DNA of 64,000 bases, taken from positions 62,001 through 126,000 of the forward strand of contig NZ_JANQOO010000021.1 of the NCBI RefSeq assembly GCF_028285715.1, in the 5' to 3' direction. The notes below the pieces were generated by a model. The model searched no databases. It saw only the letters and a list, made by a program, of their open reading frames with translations, and was not told the DNA's origin. Source of the DNA: Ulvibacterium sp. GTDB lineage: Bacteria; Bacteroidota; Bacteroidia; Flavobacteriales; Flavobacteriaceae. Position 1 is the first letter of the stretch. Each line of letters opens with the position of its first letter. The translations under genes were made by a program, and so were the position numbers. Shown piece after piece: positions 35,800 through 43,356 of the stretch.

Positions 35800-36980
35800 T
35801 TACGGGATTCTAAAAACTGTGATTTTGATGTTTCGGTTTTAGTAGGGTTAAACCAATCATCCATTTTATCATAAAGTAAGTCGTAAAGAGATCGCTCAAT
35901 CAGTTTAAAATTGGCGTTAAAGGTCATACCTTTTCTTAATGTTCCTCTAAAACCATTTTTTAGCTCAAGATAATTGTTATCGATACTGCAACGCACTTTA
36001 AAAACTGGGATATCCCCTAAAAACTCTACGTCCTTTCCTATTTCCAAAATCTCTCCGGTAGCAAATCCCCATTGATTATAGTTGTATGCATCTATCTTAA
36101 GTTCAACCTTGCCTTTTTCCCTTAAAAGTCCGATTTCGGAAGAATTTATATAACACTCCGCCAATAATTCGCCATTTGGTGATATTTCCCCCAATTGAGT
36201 CCCAGCTGATATAAAGTATTCTGGTTCAAAGGCCATCTCGGTAAATAGAGTTCCATTTACTGGGGCAGTTACTACGAATTGTGTCTTCTTTTTTATCAAT
36301 TCTTCGTGGTAACTCTTTAACTCCTCAATTGTGTTCCTGTACCTAACAAGATCTGACTGTAATAAATTTTTTTGCTCTTCTCTAAATTGATGAATGTTGC
36401 TCAATGCAATATCAAAATCAAATTCTTTTCTCTCATACTCAGATTTCGAGATAACACCTTTATCATACAAAATCTTGTAACGATTAAAATCACGCTCTGC
36501 ATTTTGAAATCTTTTCTTTAGTTCCAGTAGATTTTGATGGTAGTAGGACTGTTTTCTTTGATATAAGGAAGATTTTATTCGCTGGTCCTTAAAGGATTTG
36601 GGGTCTAAAAGTAGTTCTATATCTCTTATAAAATCGGTAGTTTCGCGTAATTGGTAATTGAATAATTCGAGCTTACTATCGACATCGTTATAATCCATAA
36701 GCAACAAAGTGTCTCCTTGAGCAACATTTGTATTGTTTTTTAGTTTATTAAAAATAATCTTTCCAGAGTTGATTACTGTAAGTGGAACCCTATCCTTATT
36801 CGACTTTAAAATTCCTCTAGCGTTGGTATATATGTCTATTTTAAAAAATTTCAGGGAGCCAAATAGAAAAATAGGTATGGCAAGGATGAGGAGATAGATA
36901 ATTTTACTATTTACAGTTTGCCGGAGATAATAAACCTCTTCAGTGCTTTCTAAGATTTCTTTCGGGAAAACTTGCTTCAC
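35796..36980 (-). CDS. HlyD-family secretion adaptor
   Basis: This 394-residue membrane fusion protein has one N-terminal membrane helix (IIYLLILAIPIFLFGSL, about 27-43), a biotinyl-lipoyl-like half (VINSGKIIFNKLKNNTNVAQG), a long coiled coil (about 115-215) and a barrel domain (VVTAPVNGTLF onward). It bridges the C39 exporter to an outer-membrane channel such as TolC, which is not encoded here. The start is GTG: the frame has a TGA 18 bases upstream and no ATG. Confidence 0.9.
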   Translation of the reverse strand: MKQVFPKEILESTEEVYYLRQTVNSKIIYLLILAIPIFLFGSLKFFKIDIYTNARGILKSNKDRVPLTVINSGKIIFNKLKNNTNVAQGDTLLLMDYNDVDSKLELFNYQLRETTDFIRDIELLLDPKSFKDQRIKSSLYQRKQSYYHQNLLELKKRFQNAERDFNRYKILYDKGVISKSEYERKEFDFDIALSNIHQFREEQKNLLQSDLVRYRNTIEELKSYHEELIKKKTQFVVTAPVNGTLFTEMAFEPEYFISAGTQLGEISPNGELLAECYINSSEIGLLREKGKVELKIDAYNYNQWGFATGEILEIGKDVEFLGDIPVFKVRCSIDNNYLELKNGFRGTLRKGMTFNANFKLIERSLYDLLYDKMDDWFNPTKTETSKSQFLESRK

Positions 36981-36981
36981 A

Positions 36982-37008
36982 AAACTATATTTATATCAAA
37001 TATAGTTT
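36982..37008. promoter_or_regulatory. 11-bp inverted repeat overlapping a -7-like box before the HlyD gene
   Basis: AAACTATATTT at 36982-36992 and its exact complement at 36998-37008 are separated by 5 bases. They begin 2 bp from the GTG of the HlyD gene. The right arm contains CAAATATA (36997-37004), which is TATATTTG, a TAnnTTTG box, on the minus strand. No -33 TTG is at the usual spacing. It is a candidate operator for one of the nearby HTH proteins. Confidence 0.5.
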
Positions 37009-37070
37009 ATTTTCTACAAATTTGTAATTTTGATTAACTTTTTTTCTAATTAATCTTCTTAACATAGAAT

Positions 37071-37109
37071 ATATCCTATTTTGAAGCCCGTAATAATATC
37101 CTATATTTG
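37071..37109 (+). promoter_or_regulatory. Promoter with ATATCCTAT direct repeats before the HTH gene
   Basis: TTTTG (37079-37083), 18 bases, then TATATTTG (37102-37109) fits the Bacteroidota consensus, with the start codon 33 bp later. The 9-mer ATATCCTAT occurs at 37071-37079 and again at 37096-37104, a 25-bp period, one copy touching each promoter box. This suggests an operator. Confidence 0.6.
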
Positions 37110-37141
37110 TATTAACAGCTAGCTAGAACACATTCATACAT

Positions 37142-37534
37142 ATGCTTAAGACTATAGACCGTTTAATGCAATTTATCAAGTATGCGGGTTTGAGTGCCCG
37201 GAAATTTGATATCTCCATCGGGGCGAGTAATGGCTATACGCTTCGAATGAAAAAGAACAATGCCTCCATAGGTAGTGATGTAATCGAAAACATTGTTCGG
37301 GTATATCCACAACTCAATGTGGTTTGGCTCATTACGGGAGAGGGCAAAATGCTTAAGGACAGGGAAGAACTCATGGCCACCATGGACAAATTGCCCATTG
37401 AGAAACAGCAGGAAATCGAAGAAATCATTGAACGAAAAATCAGGGAACGCCAAGAGGAAGAGCTAAGGCGACTTTTAAAGGAGATTACGGAAGAAATTGA
37501 ACAGACGCAAAAAAATTTAGGGAATAAGGATTAA
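37142..37534 (+). CDS. Repressor-like HTH protein with coiled-coil tail
   Basis: This 130-residue protein has an N-terminal phage-CI/XRE-like HTH (LMQFIKYAGLSARKFDISIGASNGYTLRM, followed by DVIENIVRVYPQLNVVWLITGEG). A charged coiled-coil C-terminus (about 80-125) follows. It has the same layout as the HTH gene at 47406. It is convergent with the membrane-protein gene at 37535 with no gap, and divergent from the HlyD gene. Function as a local repressor is inferred. Confidence 0.8.
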   Translation: MLKTIDRLMQFIKYAGLSARKFDISIGASNGYTLRMKKNNASIGSDVIENIVRVYPQLNVVWLITGEGKMLKDREELMATMDKLPIEKQQEIEEIIERKIRERQEEELRRLLKEITEEIEQTQKNLGNKD

Positions 37535-38758
37535 TTACAATCTGTTTTTTAGGGCGTATTCCTTCAACAATTCTTCACGTAAATCCATAAGTAAGTCCAT
37601 ACGCTGCTTTTCCTGCATCCCCTTGTTATTTTCCTTTAAATCCTTGAACTTCGCTTCTTTTTCGGAAAACAGTTCGGTGTGCGTACTTATCTTTGATAGT
37701 ATGTCCTCTATTTCCTGAGTAATGATATCATATAGTTCCAGGAGTTTCGTCTTCCGTCTTATAATATGGGCTGCCCATGCTAGAAAACAAACAATAGCAA
37801 TTATTAAGGGTAATGCTTTAAAAAAGGAAGTTTCATCCGTGATTTTTTGTGGTGCAATGCCTTCCAACAACTGATAGAATATTAAGACTATGGGGGAAAG
37901 AATAGCGTAACGCCACCAGTTTAGGGAAGTAAGGAACCATAAGACCATCGGCAGGAAAATTCCTAGCTTTATGCATACGTACCAGTAAAAGGTGTGTACA
38001 TCTACAAAACCATGGTTATGAAGTGTAAACCACAAAATCTTGTATTCCTGAACGTTTTCCGGAATAAATTTATAAGAGTTGAGCAAAAAAAGGGTGAAAA
38101 TCAACAATGCCACAACAAGTAGGTCCCATTTAATTTTTGGTTTTGGGCCACTGTTTTGAGAGTTGGATTGATCTAGGGATTTTTTTATGAAGGTCTTTAT
38201 GATTACTAATTTCCTTAAATACTCATTTTTTGGCAAAACCCGCTTGGCCTCAGTTAAGGACCTGGCTTCTTTGTCAATAGCCTTTTGAAGCCTTGGGTAT
38301 TTTGGGGTCAACTCATTTTGTTTTAACCTAAATACAGTTGAAGAATCACTCTTTCTAATGGACTTTTGTCGCAAAAATACCAACAGACAAATAATGGCTA
38401 TGTTAATGAAAATTGAAAAAGACACCAGATTGTTTTCTATTACTTCATTGAAAATAAAAATCTCTGTAGCAAGAGAATCTGTCCAATAAATCAGAGGTGC
38501 AAAAATGAAATAACGCCACCAATAGGGATTGGTCAAAAACCATACAATATATAACAAAAAAGGGATAAGTCTGGTTAGTAAGTCCCAAAGAAATAGTCCA
38601 CTATTTACTAGATTATGGTGATATTCAAAACCAAAGAAACGAATGGATTGGGCATCATCATTAAAATAAAGGTGGGTATAGATAGAAAAAGGAAGTAAGA
38701 CTATAATAATTGCCAATAAGACTTCCAATATGTACTTTCGTTGCCAAAAGGATTTCAT
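37535..38758 (-). CDS. Internally duplicated membrane protein with coiled-coil end
   Basis: This 407-residue protein of unknown family has two similar membrane units. In the first, WFLTNPYWWRY lies at 73-83; in the second, WFLTSLNWWRY at 274-284. Each is preceded by a (F/L)F-x-H-x-G/N-type segment and a Leu/Ile-rich helix. A charged linker (135-210) separates them, and the C-terminus (about 335-400) is coiled-coil. The gene at 39729 encodes a single unit of the same kind. There are no catalytic motifs. Confidence 0.7.
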   Translation of the reverse strand: MKSFWQRKYILEVLLAIIIVLLPFSIYTHLYFNDDAQSIRFFGFEYHHNLVNSGLFLWDLLTRLIPFLLYIVWFLTNPYWWRYFIFAPLIYWTDSLATEIFIFNEVIENNLVSFSIFINIAIICLLVFLRQKSIRKSDSSTVFRLKQNELTPKYPRLQKAIDKEARSLTEAKRVLPKNEYLRKLVIIKTFIKKSLDQSNSQNSGPKPKIKWDLLVVALLIFTLFLLNSYKFIPENVQEYKILWFTLHNHGFVDVHTFYWYVCIKLGIFLPMVLWFLTSLNWWRYAILSPIVLIFYQLLEGIAPQKITDETSFFKALPLIIAIVCFLAWAAHIIRRKTKLLELYDIITQEIEDILSKISTHTELFSEKEAKFKDLKENNKGMQEKQRMDLLMDLREELLKEYALKNRL

Positions 38759-38824
38759 CGCTTCCTACTTTTCAAGCCCCTAAACTACGAAATACATCGG
38801 AATTGTCCGATTTTTATCTATATC

Positions 38825-39235
38825 ATGAAGGAAATAATCTATACCAATAATCAAATTGCGCAAGTGGCACAACAACTTTTGCATCAGGTTCAATCCAAAA
38901 CGTTGTGCTTTTATGGAGCAATGGGAGCCGGTAAAACTACCTTGATCAAGGTATTGGTCAAAGAGCTTGGAGGAGTGGGTACAACGAACAGCCCTACTTT
39001 TGGCATTGTAAACGAATATCATTTGGAAAATGGAGCCGTTTTGGGATATCACTTTGATTTTTATCGATTGAAACACGAAACTGAAGTCTTGGATTTGGGC
39101 CTGGAAGACTATTTAAGTCAGGATGTGTGGATTTTTATGGAATGGCCTGAAAAAATTAATTCTTTTCTTCCAAGGGATATTTCAAAAATCAATATCGAGG
39201 TTTTGGATACCCAAACCCGAAAAATCATTTTTTAA
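38825..39235 (+). CDS. tsaE: tRNA threonylcarbamoyladenosine ATPase TsaE
   Basis: This 136-residue P-loop protein of the t6A tRNA modification complex (with TsaB and TsaD) has Walker A GAMGAGKTT (31-39), the NSPTFGIVNEY switch region and the WIFMEWPEKI segment. The ATG at 38825 is chosen because upstream frame extends into the divergent membrane-protein gene and is not conserved-looking. The length is normal. Confidence 0.93.
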   Translation: MKEIIYTNNQIAQVAQQLLHQVQSKTLCFYGAMGAGKTTLIKVLVKELGGVGTTNSPTFGIVNEYHLENGAVLGYHFDFYRLKHETEVLDLGLEDYLSQDVWIFMEWPEKINSFLPRDISKINIEVLDTQTRKIIF

Positions 39236-39434
39236 TACCAATCTAAGCCTCATTACGGCGTTGTAACCAGTTCAATATCAAGGGATACTTTGGCCAAATC
39301 GCGTTAAGGTTTTCAGAGCCAATTTTTTATTGTATTTTTTCGATGAAATGCAAGATTTTCGATAAAACGACTATTTTTTACGACCAAATACTTAATTTTA
39401 ACATTTCACAACAGTTTCTTACCCCTATTTTTCC

Positions 39435-39442
39435 TACTTTTG
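39435..39442 (+). promoter_or_regulatory. -7 box (TACTTTTG) for the 46-aa peptide gene
   Basis: It matches TAnnTTTG, 44 bp before the ATG at 39487. At the -33 distance there is TTTC rather than TTTG. The remainder of 39236-39434 shows no gene. Confidence 0.45.
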
Positions 39443-39486
39443 TAATAGAGCATTTGTCCAATTTCTAACTAAAAACCTCGAGAACC

Positions 39487-39627
39487 ATGAAAATGAAGAA
39501 ATTTGTATTTGGCTTATTGGCCGTTGTGGCTTTATTGGCCTTTTCAGCTGAAGCCTATAGTAACGCTGACGGAGACCAAACAACTGAGCAAGGTATAGAG
39601 AAAAGAAAATTGACTAAAAAGATTTAG
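39487..39627 (+). CDS. 46-residue exported peptide
   Basis: This frame encodes MKMKKFVFGLLAVVALLAFS followed by AEA and a 23-residue hydrophilic tail ending KRKLTKKI. The first 23 residues form a clean signal peptide with an AEA cleavage site. The mature peptide would be about 23 residues (YSNADGDQTTEQGIEKRK...). It has its own -7 box upstream and a strong terminator 23 bp downstream, which argues for a real, monocistronic, well-expressed gene. I do not recognise the family. Confidence 0.7.
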   Translation: MKMKKFVFGLLAVVALLAFSAEAYSNADGDQTTEQGIEKRKLTKKI

Positions 39628-39650
39628 TAATTTCTTCGCACAATAGAACG

Positions 39651-39679
39651 AGGGACAATGGAAGTTGTCCCTTTTTTTA
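39651..39679 (+). terminator. Intrinsic terminator of the 46-aa peptide gene
   Basis: An 8-bp perfect stem (39651-39658 with 39665-39672), extendable by one G-U pair, has a GGAA loop and is followed by seven T residues (39672-39678). Confidence 0.85.
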
Positions 39680-39728
39680 TACTATTTCCTTCATTCCTTC
39701 GTTAGCGATTTATAGATAGAAATACTTG

Positions 39729-40388
39729 ATGAAGGATACAATTAAAAAGAGGAGGGCCAAAAAAAAGATTTTGATAGAGTCTTGTTTTGTCTTTTTTATA
39801 GCGATAACTCCTTTTCTATACAAGCTTTACGATTACTTACCTGAGAATCCTGAGGCTACCTTCTCCTTGTTAGGGTTTACTATAGATAACAATGGATTCC
39901 CAGACATATCTACTTATGTGTGGTTCATGATGGGCAAAATAATCCCCCTTTACCTATTAATCTTCTGGTTTTTGACTTCTAAGGACTGGTGGTATCATAT
40001 TATTTTGATTCCAATTGCAATGTATTCCTTCCAAGTCTTTGAAGTGCTCTTTGATTCCGATGACAATATAGACACGGAAAATATCTGGTGGATTATTCCT
40101 ATCTGTTTACTTGTAATTCCCTTTGTCTATTTCATCAGAATTAAGTTATACGACAAATATGTAAATGGAATTGATCTGGAAGCCATGGAAGCGGAATTAC
40201 AGAACTACCGCGAAAAAGGTATGGTCCCCGAAAAAGAGCCGGAGGATTTGCCCATGGAAGACCCTGTCGATTTTGAAAATGAAACCCTTTCGGAACAAAT
40301 AGACCGCGTGCTTTCCACACGGAATCTGGAGTACCAATTCAAACAATTGCAGCACAATCTTAAAAATTGGCTTCATCCAAGATCATAA
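39729..40388 (+). CDS. Single-unit membrane protein, paralogue of 37535-38758
   Basis: This 219-residue protein has a basic N-terminus and three or four membrane segments, with WFLTSKDWWYH at 80-90 and upstream FTIDNNGFPDISTYVW. These align with FTLHNHGFVDVHTFYW and WFLTSLNWWRY in the duplicated protein. The C-terminal half is acidic and then coiled-coil (LSEQIDRVLSTRN). Unknown family and function. The ATG at 39729 directly follows a TTG in frame. Confidence 0.7.
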   Translation: MKDTIKKRRAKKKILIESCFVFFIAITPFLYKLYDYLPENPEATFSLLGFTIDNNGFPDISTYVWFMMGKIIPLYLLIFWFLTSKDWWYHIILIPIAMYSFQVFEVLFDSDDNIDTENIWWIIPICLLVIPFVYFIRIKLYDKYVNGIDLEAMEAELQNYREKGMVPEKEPEDLPMEDPVDFENETLSEQIDRVLSTRNLEYQFKQLQHNLKNWLHPRS

Positions 40389-40481
40389 TGACTGCCTAAG
40401 CGTGTGTTCCTAGATTTCAGTAAATTATTGTAATTTTACCCCCAATTTCAATCCAACAACGATTTGGATAGAAGTCATTTC

Positions 40482-41681
40482 ATGAATCAACCAACCTCTC
40501 CCTTTAGTAAACAACAATTGCTTCCCCAGGAAGAAAAATTGGAAGTCCTGCAACAAAAGGGGGAATTGTTCATAGGCATTCCCAAAGAAAACCAATATCA
40601 GGAAAAACGTATCTGCCTTACACCCGATGCGGTAAATGCCATTACGGCCCATGGCCATCGTGTGCTGATAGAATCCGGTGCGGGAGAGGGCGCCCATTTT
40701 TCCGATATGGATTATACCAATGCGGGAGCGGAAATTACCAGGGATACCAAAAAAATATTCTCCTGCCCCCTACTTTTAAAGGTAGAGCCCCCGAGCCTTT
40801 CGGAAATTGCCCTGCTTAACCCACAGTCCACCGTAATTTCGGCACTACAGATTAAAACGCAATCCAAGAGCTACTTTGAGGAGATGGCCAAAAAAAGGAT
40901 TACGGCCATCGCCTTTGAATACATACGGGACGAGGACGGTAAATATCCAGCAGTACGATCACTTAGTGAAATTGCCGGGATTTCCTCGGTGCTCATCGCT
41001 TCCGAGATTATGGCGGCCACCAATAAGGGAAATGGCCTTATGTTCGGGAACATCAGTGGAGTACCCCCTGTAGAAGTGGTGATAATCGGCGCCGGTACGG
41101 TAGGTGAATTTGCGGCCCGATCTGCTTTGGGGTTGGGAGCCAATGTAAAGGTATTCGATAATTCCATTACCAAATTGCGCAACATACAGACCAACCTAAA
41201 GCAAACGGTCTATACCTCTACCATTCAACCCAAGAATTTATTGAAGGCCCTTAAAAGATGTGATGTAGCCATTGGTGCTACTCGGGGCAAAGATCGCTCA
41301 CCGGTGGTCGTAACCAGTACCATGGTAGAACACATGAAAAAGGGTGCCGTAATCATCGATGTAAGTATTGACATGGGCGGATGTTTTGAAACCAGTGAAA
41401 TTACCTCCCATAACAAACCCACCATTGAAAAATACGGGGTCATACATTATGGCGTCCCCAATATACCTTCGCGTTACCCAAAAACGGCCTCCATTTCCAT
41501 AAGCAATATCTTTACGCCTTATCTGCTAAAACTTGGTGAAGATGGAGGACTGGAAAATTCATTAAGATTCGATAAAGGGTTGCGTAATGGTCTGTATTTG
41601 TACCATGGGATACTTACCAATAAGTCCGTTGGGGAATGGTTTGATCTTCAATATAGCGATATCAATTTCCTGATTTTTTAA
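40482..41681 (+). CDS. ald: Alanine dehydrogenase
   Basis: This 399-residue NAD-dependent enzyme interconverts alanine and pyruvate plus ammonia. The N-terminal catalytic motifs are GIPKENQYQEKRI and RVLIESGAGEGA. The NAD-binding Rossmann fold is IIGAGTVGEFAARSALGLGA, and the C-terminal signature is GVPNIPSRYPKTAS. The ATG at 40482 (MNQPTSPFSK) was chosen over a TTG 18 bases upstream. It is followed 1 bp later by a small membrane-anchored protein gene. Confidence 0.92.
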   Translation: MNQPTSPFSKQQLLPQEEKLEVLQQKGELFIGIPKENQYQEKRICLTPDAVNAITAHGHRVLIESGAGEGAHFSDMDYTNAGAEITRDTKKIFSCPLLLKVEPPSLSEIALLNPQSTVISALQIKTQSKSYFEEMAKKRITAIAFEYIRDEDGKYPAVRSLSEIAGISSVLIASEIMAATNKGNGLMFGNISGVPPVEVVIIGAGTVGEFAARSALGLGANVKVFDNSITKLRNIQTNLKQTVYTSTIQPKNLLKALKRCDVAIGATRGKDRSPVVVTSTMVEHMKKGAVIIDVSIDMGGCFETSEITSHNKPTIEKYGVIHYGVPNIPSRYPKTASISISNIFTPYLLKLGEDGGLENSLRFDKGLRNGLYLYHGILTNKSVGEWFDLQYSDINFLIF

Positions 41682-41682
41682 T

Positions 41683-42063
41683 ATGCCGTTCTTAAAACGT
41701 TTGGGATTCTATTTATTGGGCCTATCCGTTGGGTTGGTATTTTTGACCTTTTTTCTGAAGAAAAAAACCGATGGCACGGGAGCCGAGTTTTGTTACTTCC
41801 CAAATTGTAGAACCCTAAAGGATATACGTTCCAAACCTATTTCCTATTCCGAAGAAATAAATGAGCTCCTGATCTCCCGAGCATTGGATTCAATGGATAT
41901 CGATTATTTTTTGAACGATGGAAACGTCGACTTTGAAAAAAGCGATACAAAAGCCGAGCCCTGTAAAGTCTATTTTATAGAGGGAATCGCAAAAGGGAAA
42001 AATGCCATTCTAAGGGTGCGCAACTGTAGGGATGAGGCCATTCTTGAAAACGTCTTGTTCTAG
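41683..42063 (+). CDS. Small membrane-anchored protein (DUF4258-like)
   Basis: This 126-residue protein has one N-terminal membrane helix (FYLLGLSVGLVFLTFFL) and an extracytoplasmic domain with FCYFPNCRTLKDIR and RALDSMDIDYFLNDG. The latter resembles DUF4258, which I associate with this neighbourhood in flavobacteria but cannot confirm. It begins 1 bp after ald. Its stop overlaps the stop of the convergent proline dehydrogenase gene. Confidence 0.6.
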   Translation: MPFLKRLGFYLLGLSVGLVFLTFFLKKKTDGTGAEFCYFPNCRTLKDIRSKPISYSEEINELLISRALDSMDIDYFLNDGNVDFEKSDTKAEPCKVYFIEGIAKGKNAILRVRNCRDEAILENVLF

Positions 42064-43232
42064 ATTTTTCTGCGTTTCCGTTCTTTTTTCAATAATTCCA
42101 ATTCCCGGTTCGTCTGCCCCACAACGGAAGTATTTTCCTCTGCACGACGTATTAAATAGGGCATTACATCCCTTACGGGCCCAAAGGGCAAGTATTTGGC
42201 TACATTATAACCGTCGTTTCCCAAATTAAACGTGATGTGATCGCTCATTCCGAACAACTGCCCAAACCATACACGCGAATCGGAATTAGAGACACCTTGC
42301 TTTTGCATCAGCGCCAATAGTTTATAATTACTTTCTTCATTGTGCGTTCCCGAGAATATGGAAATGGTGTTTAGATGATGTAGTATATAGCCCACCGCAG
42401 TATCAAAATTTAGGTCGGTCTCTTTTTTTGAAGCGCAAATCGGACTGGGATATCCCAGATTTTCCGCACGCTCATTTTCCTTTTCCATATACGCGCCCCG
42501 TACGACTTTGACGCCGATTTTGAAGTTATCCTTTTCCGCCCTTTTTTGAAGTCCTTTTAAATAGTCCATCCTGTCCCAACGATACATCTGCAACGTATTG
42601 AAAACAAGTGGTCTTTCCTTGTTGAATTTTCGCATCATATCCTCCGCAAGACGATCTGCCGCATCCTGCATCCAACTTTCCTCCGCATCTATCAAAAGGG
42701 ACACCCCGAGATCATGCGCTTTTTTGCAAATTGTCTCATAACGACCCACTACCCGTTCCCATTCCGCTTTTTCGGTCTTGGTAAGGGGTTTGCCTTCGCT
42801 GATTTTTTGAAAAAGTGCAAAACGACCAAATCCTGTTGGTTTAAAAACGGCAAAGGGAATGGCATCCTTTTCTTTTACAAAATCCAAAACGTTCATGACC
42901 TTGGCCAGCGCATTGTCCAAGGGGTCCTCCTCGTCCTTCCCTTCAACTGAGTAATCAAGCACCGAACAGACGCCCTTTTCCCACATTTTATCCACTATGG
43001 GCATACAATCTTGCTCACTGACCCCTCCACAAAAGTGGTCAAAAACGGTAGCACGGATTAAACCCTCAACAGGTAAATGTGCCTTTATTGCAAAGTTGGT
43101 TACCGCTGTCCCTATTTTTACTAATGGCTCGTTGGCAATCAGCTTAAAGAGGAAAAAGGCCCGTTCCAATTCGGAGTCTGTTTTTAGGGCAAAGGCCTTC
43201 TCCGTATTCTCAAAAATTCGATCCATTTTCAT
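42060..43232 (-). CDS. Proline dehydrogenase
   Basis: This 390-residue FAD (beta-alpha)8 barrel oxidises proline to pyrroline-5-carboxylate. Motifs present are KVVRGAYMEKENERAENLGY, DAEESWMQDAADRLAEDMM and the C-terminal YLIRRAEENTSVVGQTNREL, which carries the substrate-binding Arg pair. The monofunctional length means it lacks the P5C dehydrogenase half of PutA. The ATG at 43232 is preferred over a TTG nine bases upstream. Met3 (MDRIFENTEKAF) is also possible. Confidence 0.92.
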   Translation of the reverse strand: MKMDRIFENTEKAFALKTDSELERAFFLFKLIANEPLVKIGTAVTNFAIKAHLPVEGLIRATVFDHFCGGVSEQDCMPIVDKMWEKGVCSVLDYSVEGKDEEDPLDNALAKVMNVLDFVKEKDAIPFAVFKPTGFGRFALFQKISEGKPLTKTEKAEWERVVGRYETICKKAHDLGVSLLIDAEESWMQDAADRLAEDMMRKFNKERPLVFNTLQMYRWDRMDYLKGLQKRAEKDNFKIGVKVVRGAYMEKENERAENLGYPSPICASKKETDLNFDTAVGYILHHLNTISIFSGTHNEESNYKLLALMQKQGVSNSDSRVWFGQLFGMSDHITFNLGNDGYNVAKYLPFGPVRDVMPYLIRRAEENTSVVGQTNRELELLKKERKRRKI

Positions 43233-43356
43233 AGATTTCAAAAGGAATCAAATATAAAGACAGAAATTGTATTCCATTGATAAAAAATAACCTTTATTTT
43301 GTACCCCTGAAAGCATAAAAATTTTCGTGTCACCGGAAATTAATATCCGACTTCTG

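Noticed and set aside
39487-39627. 46-residue peptide as a second substrate of the C39 exporter
   Set aside because: It has a Sec-type signal peptide and no GG leader, so it should not use that exporter.
40871-41194. Long open frame antisense to ald, like many others opposite real genes
   Set aside because: Lies wholly inside a well-supported gene, with no family resemblance or start signal.
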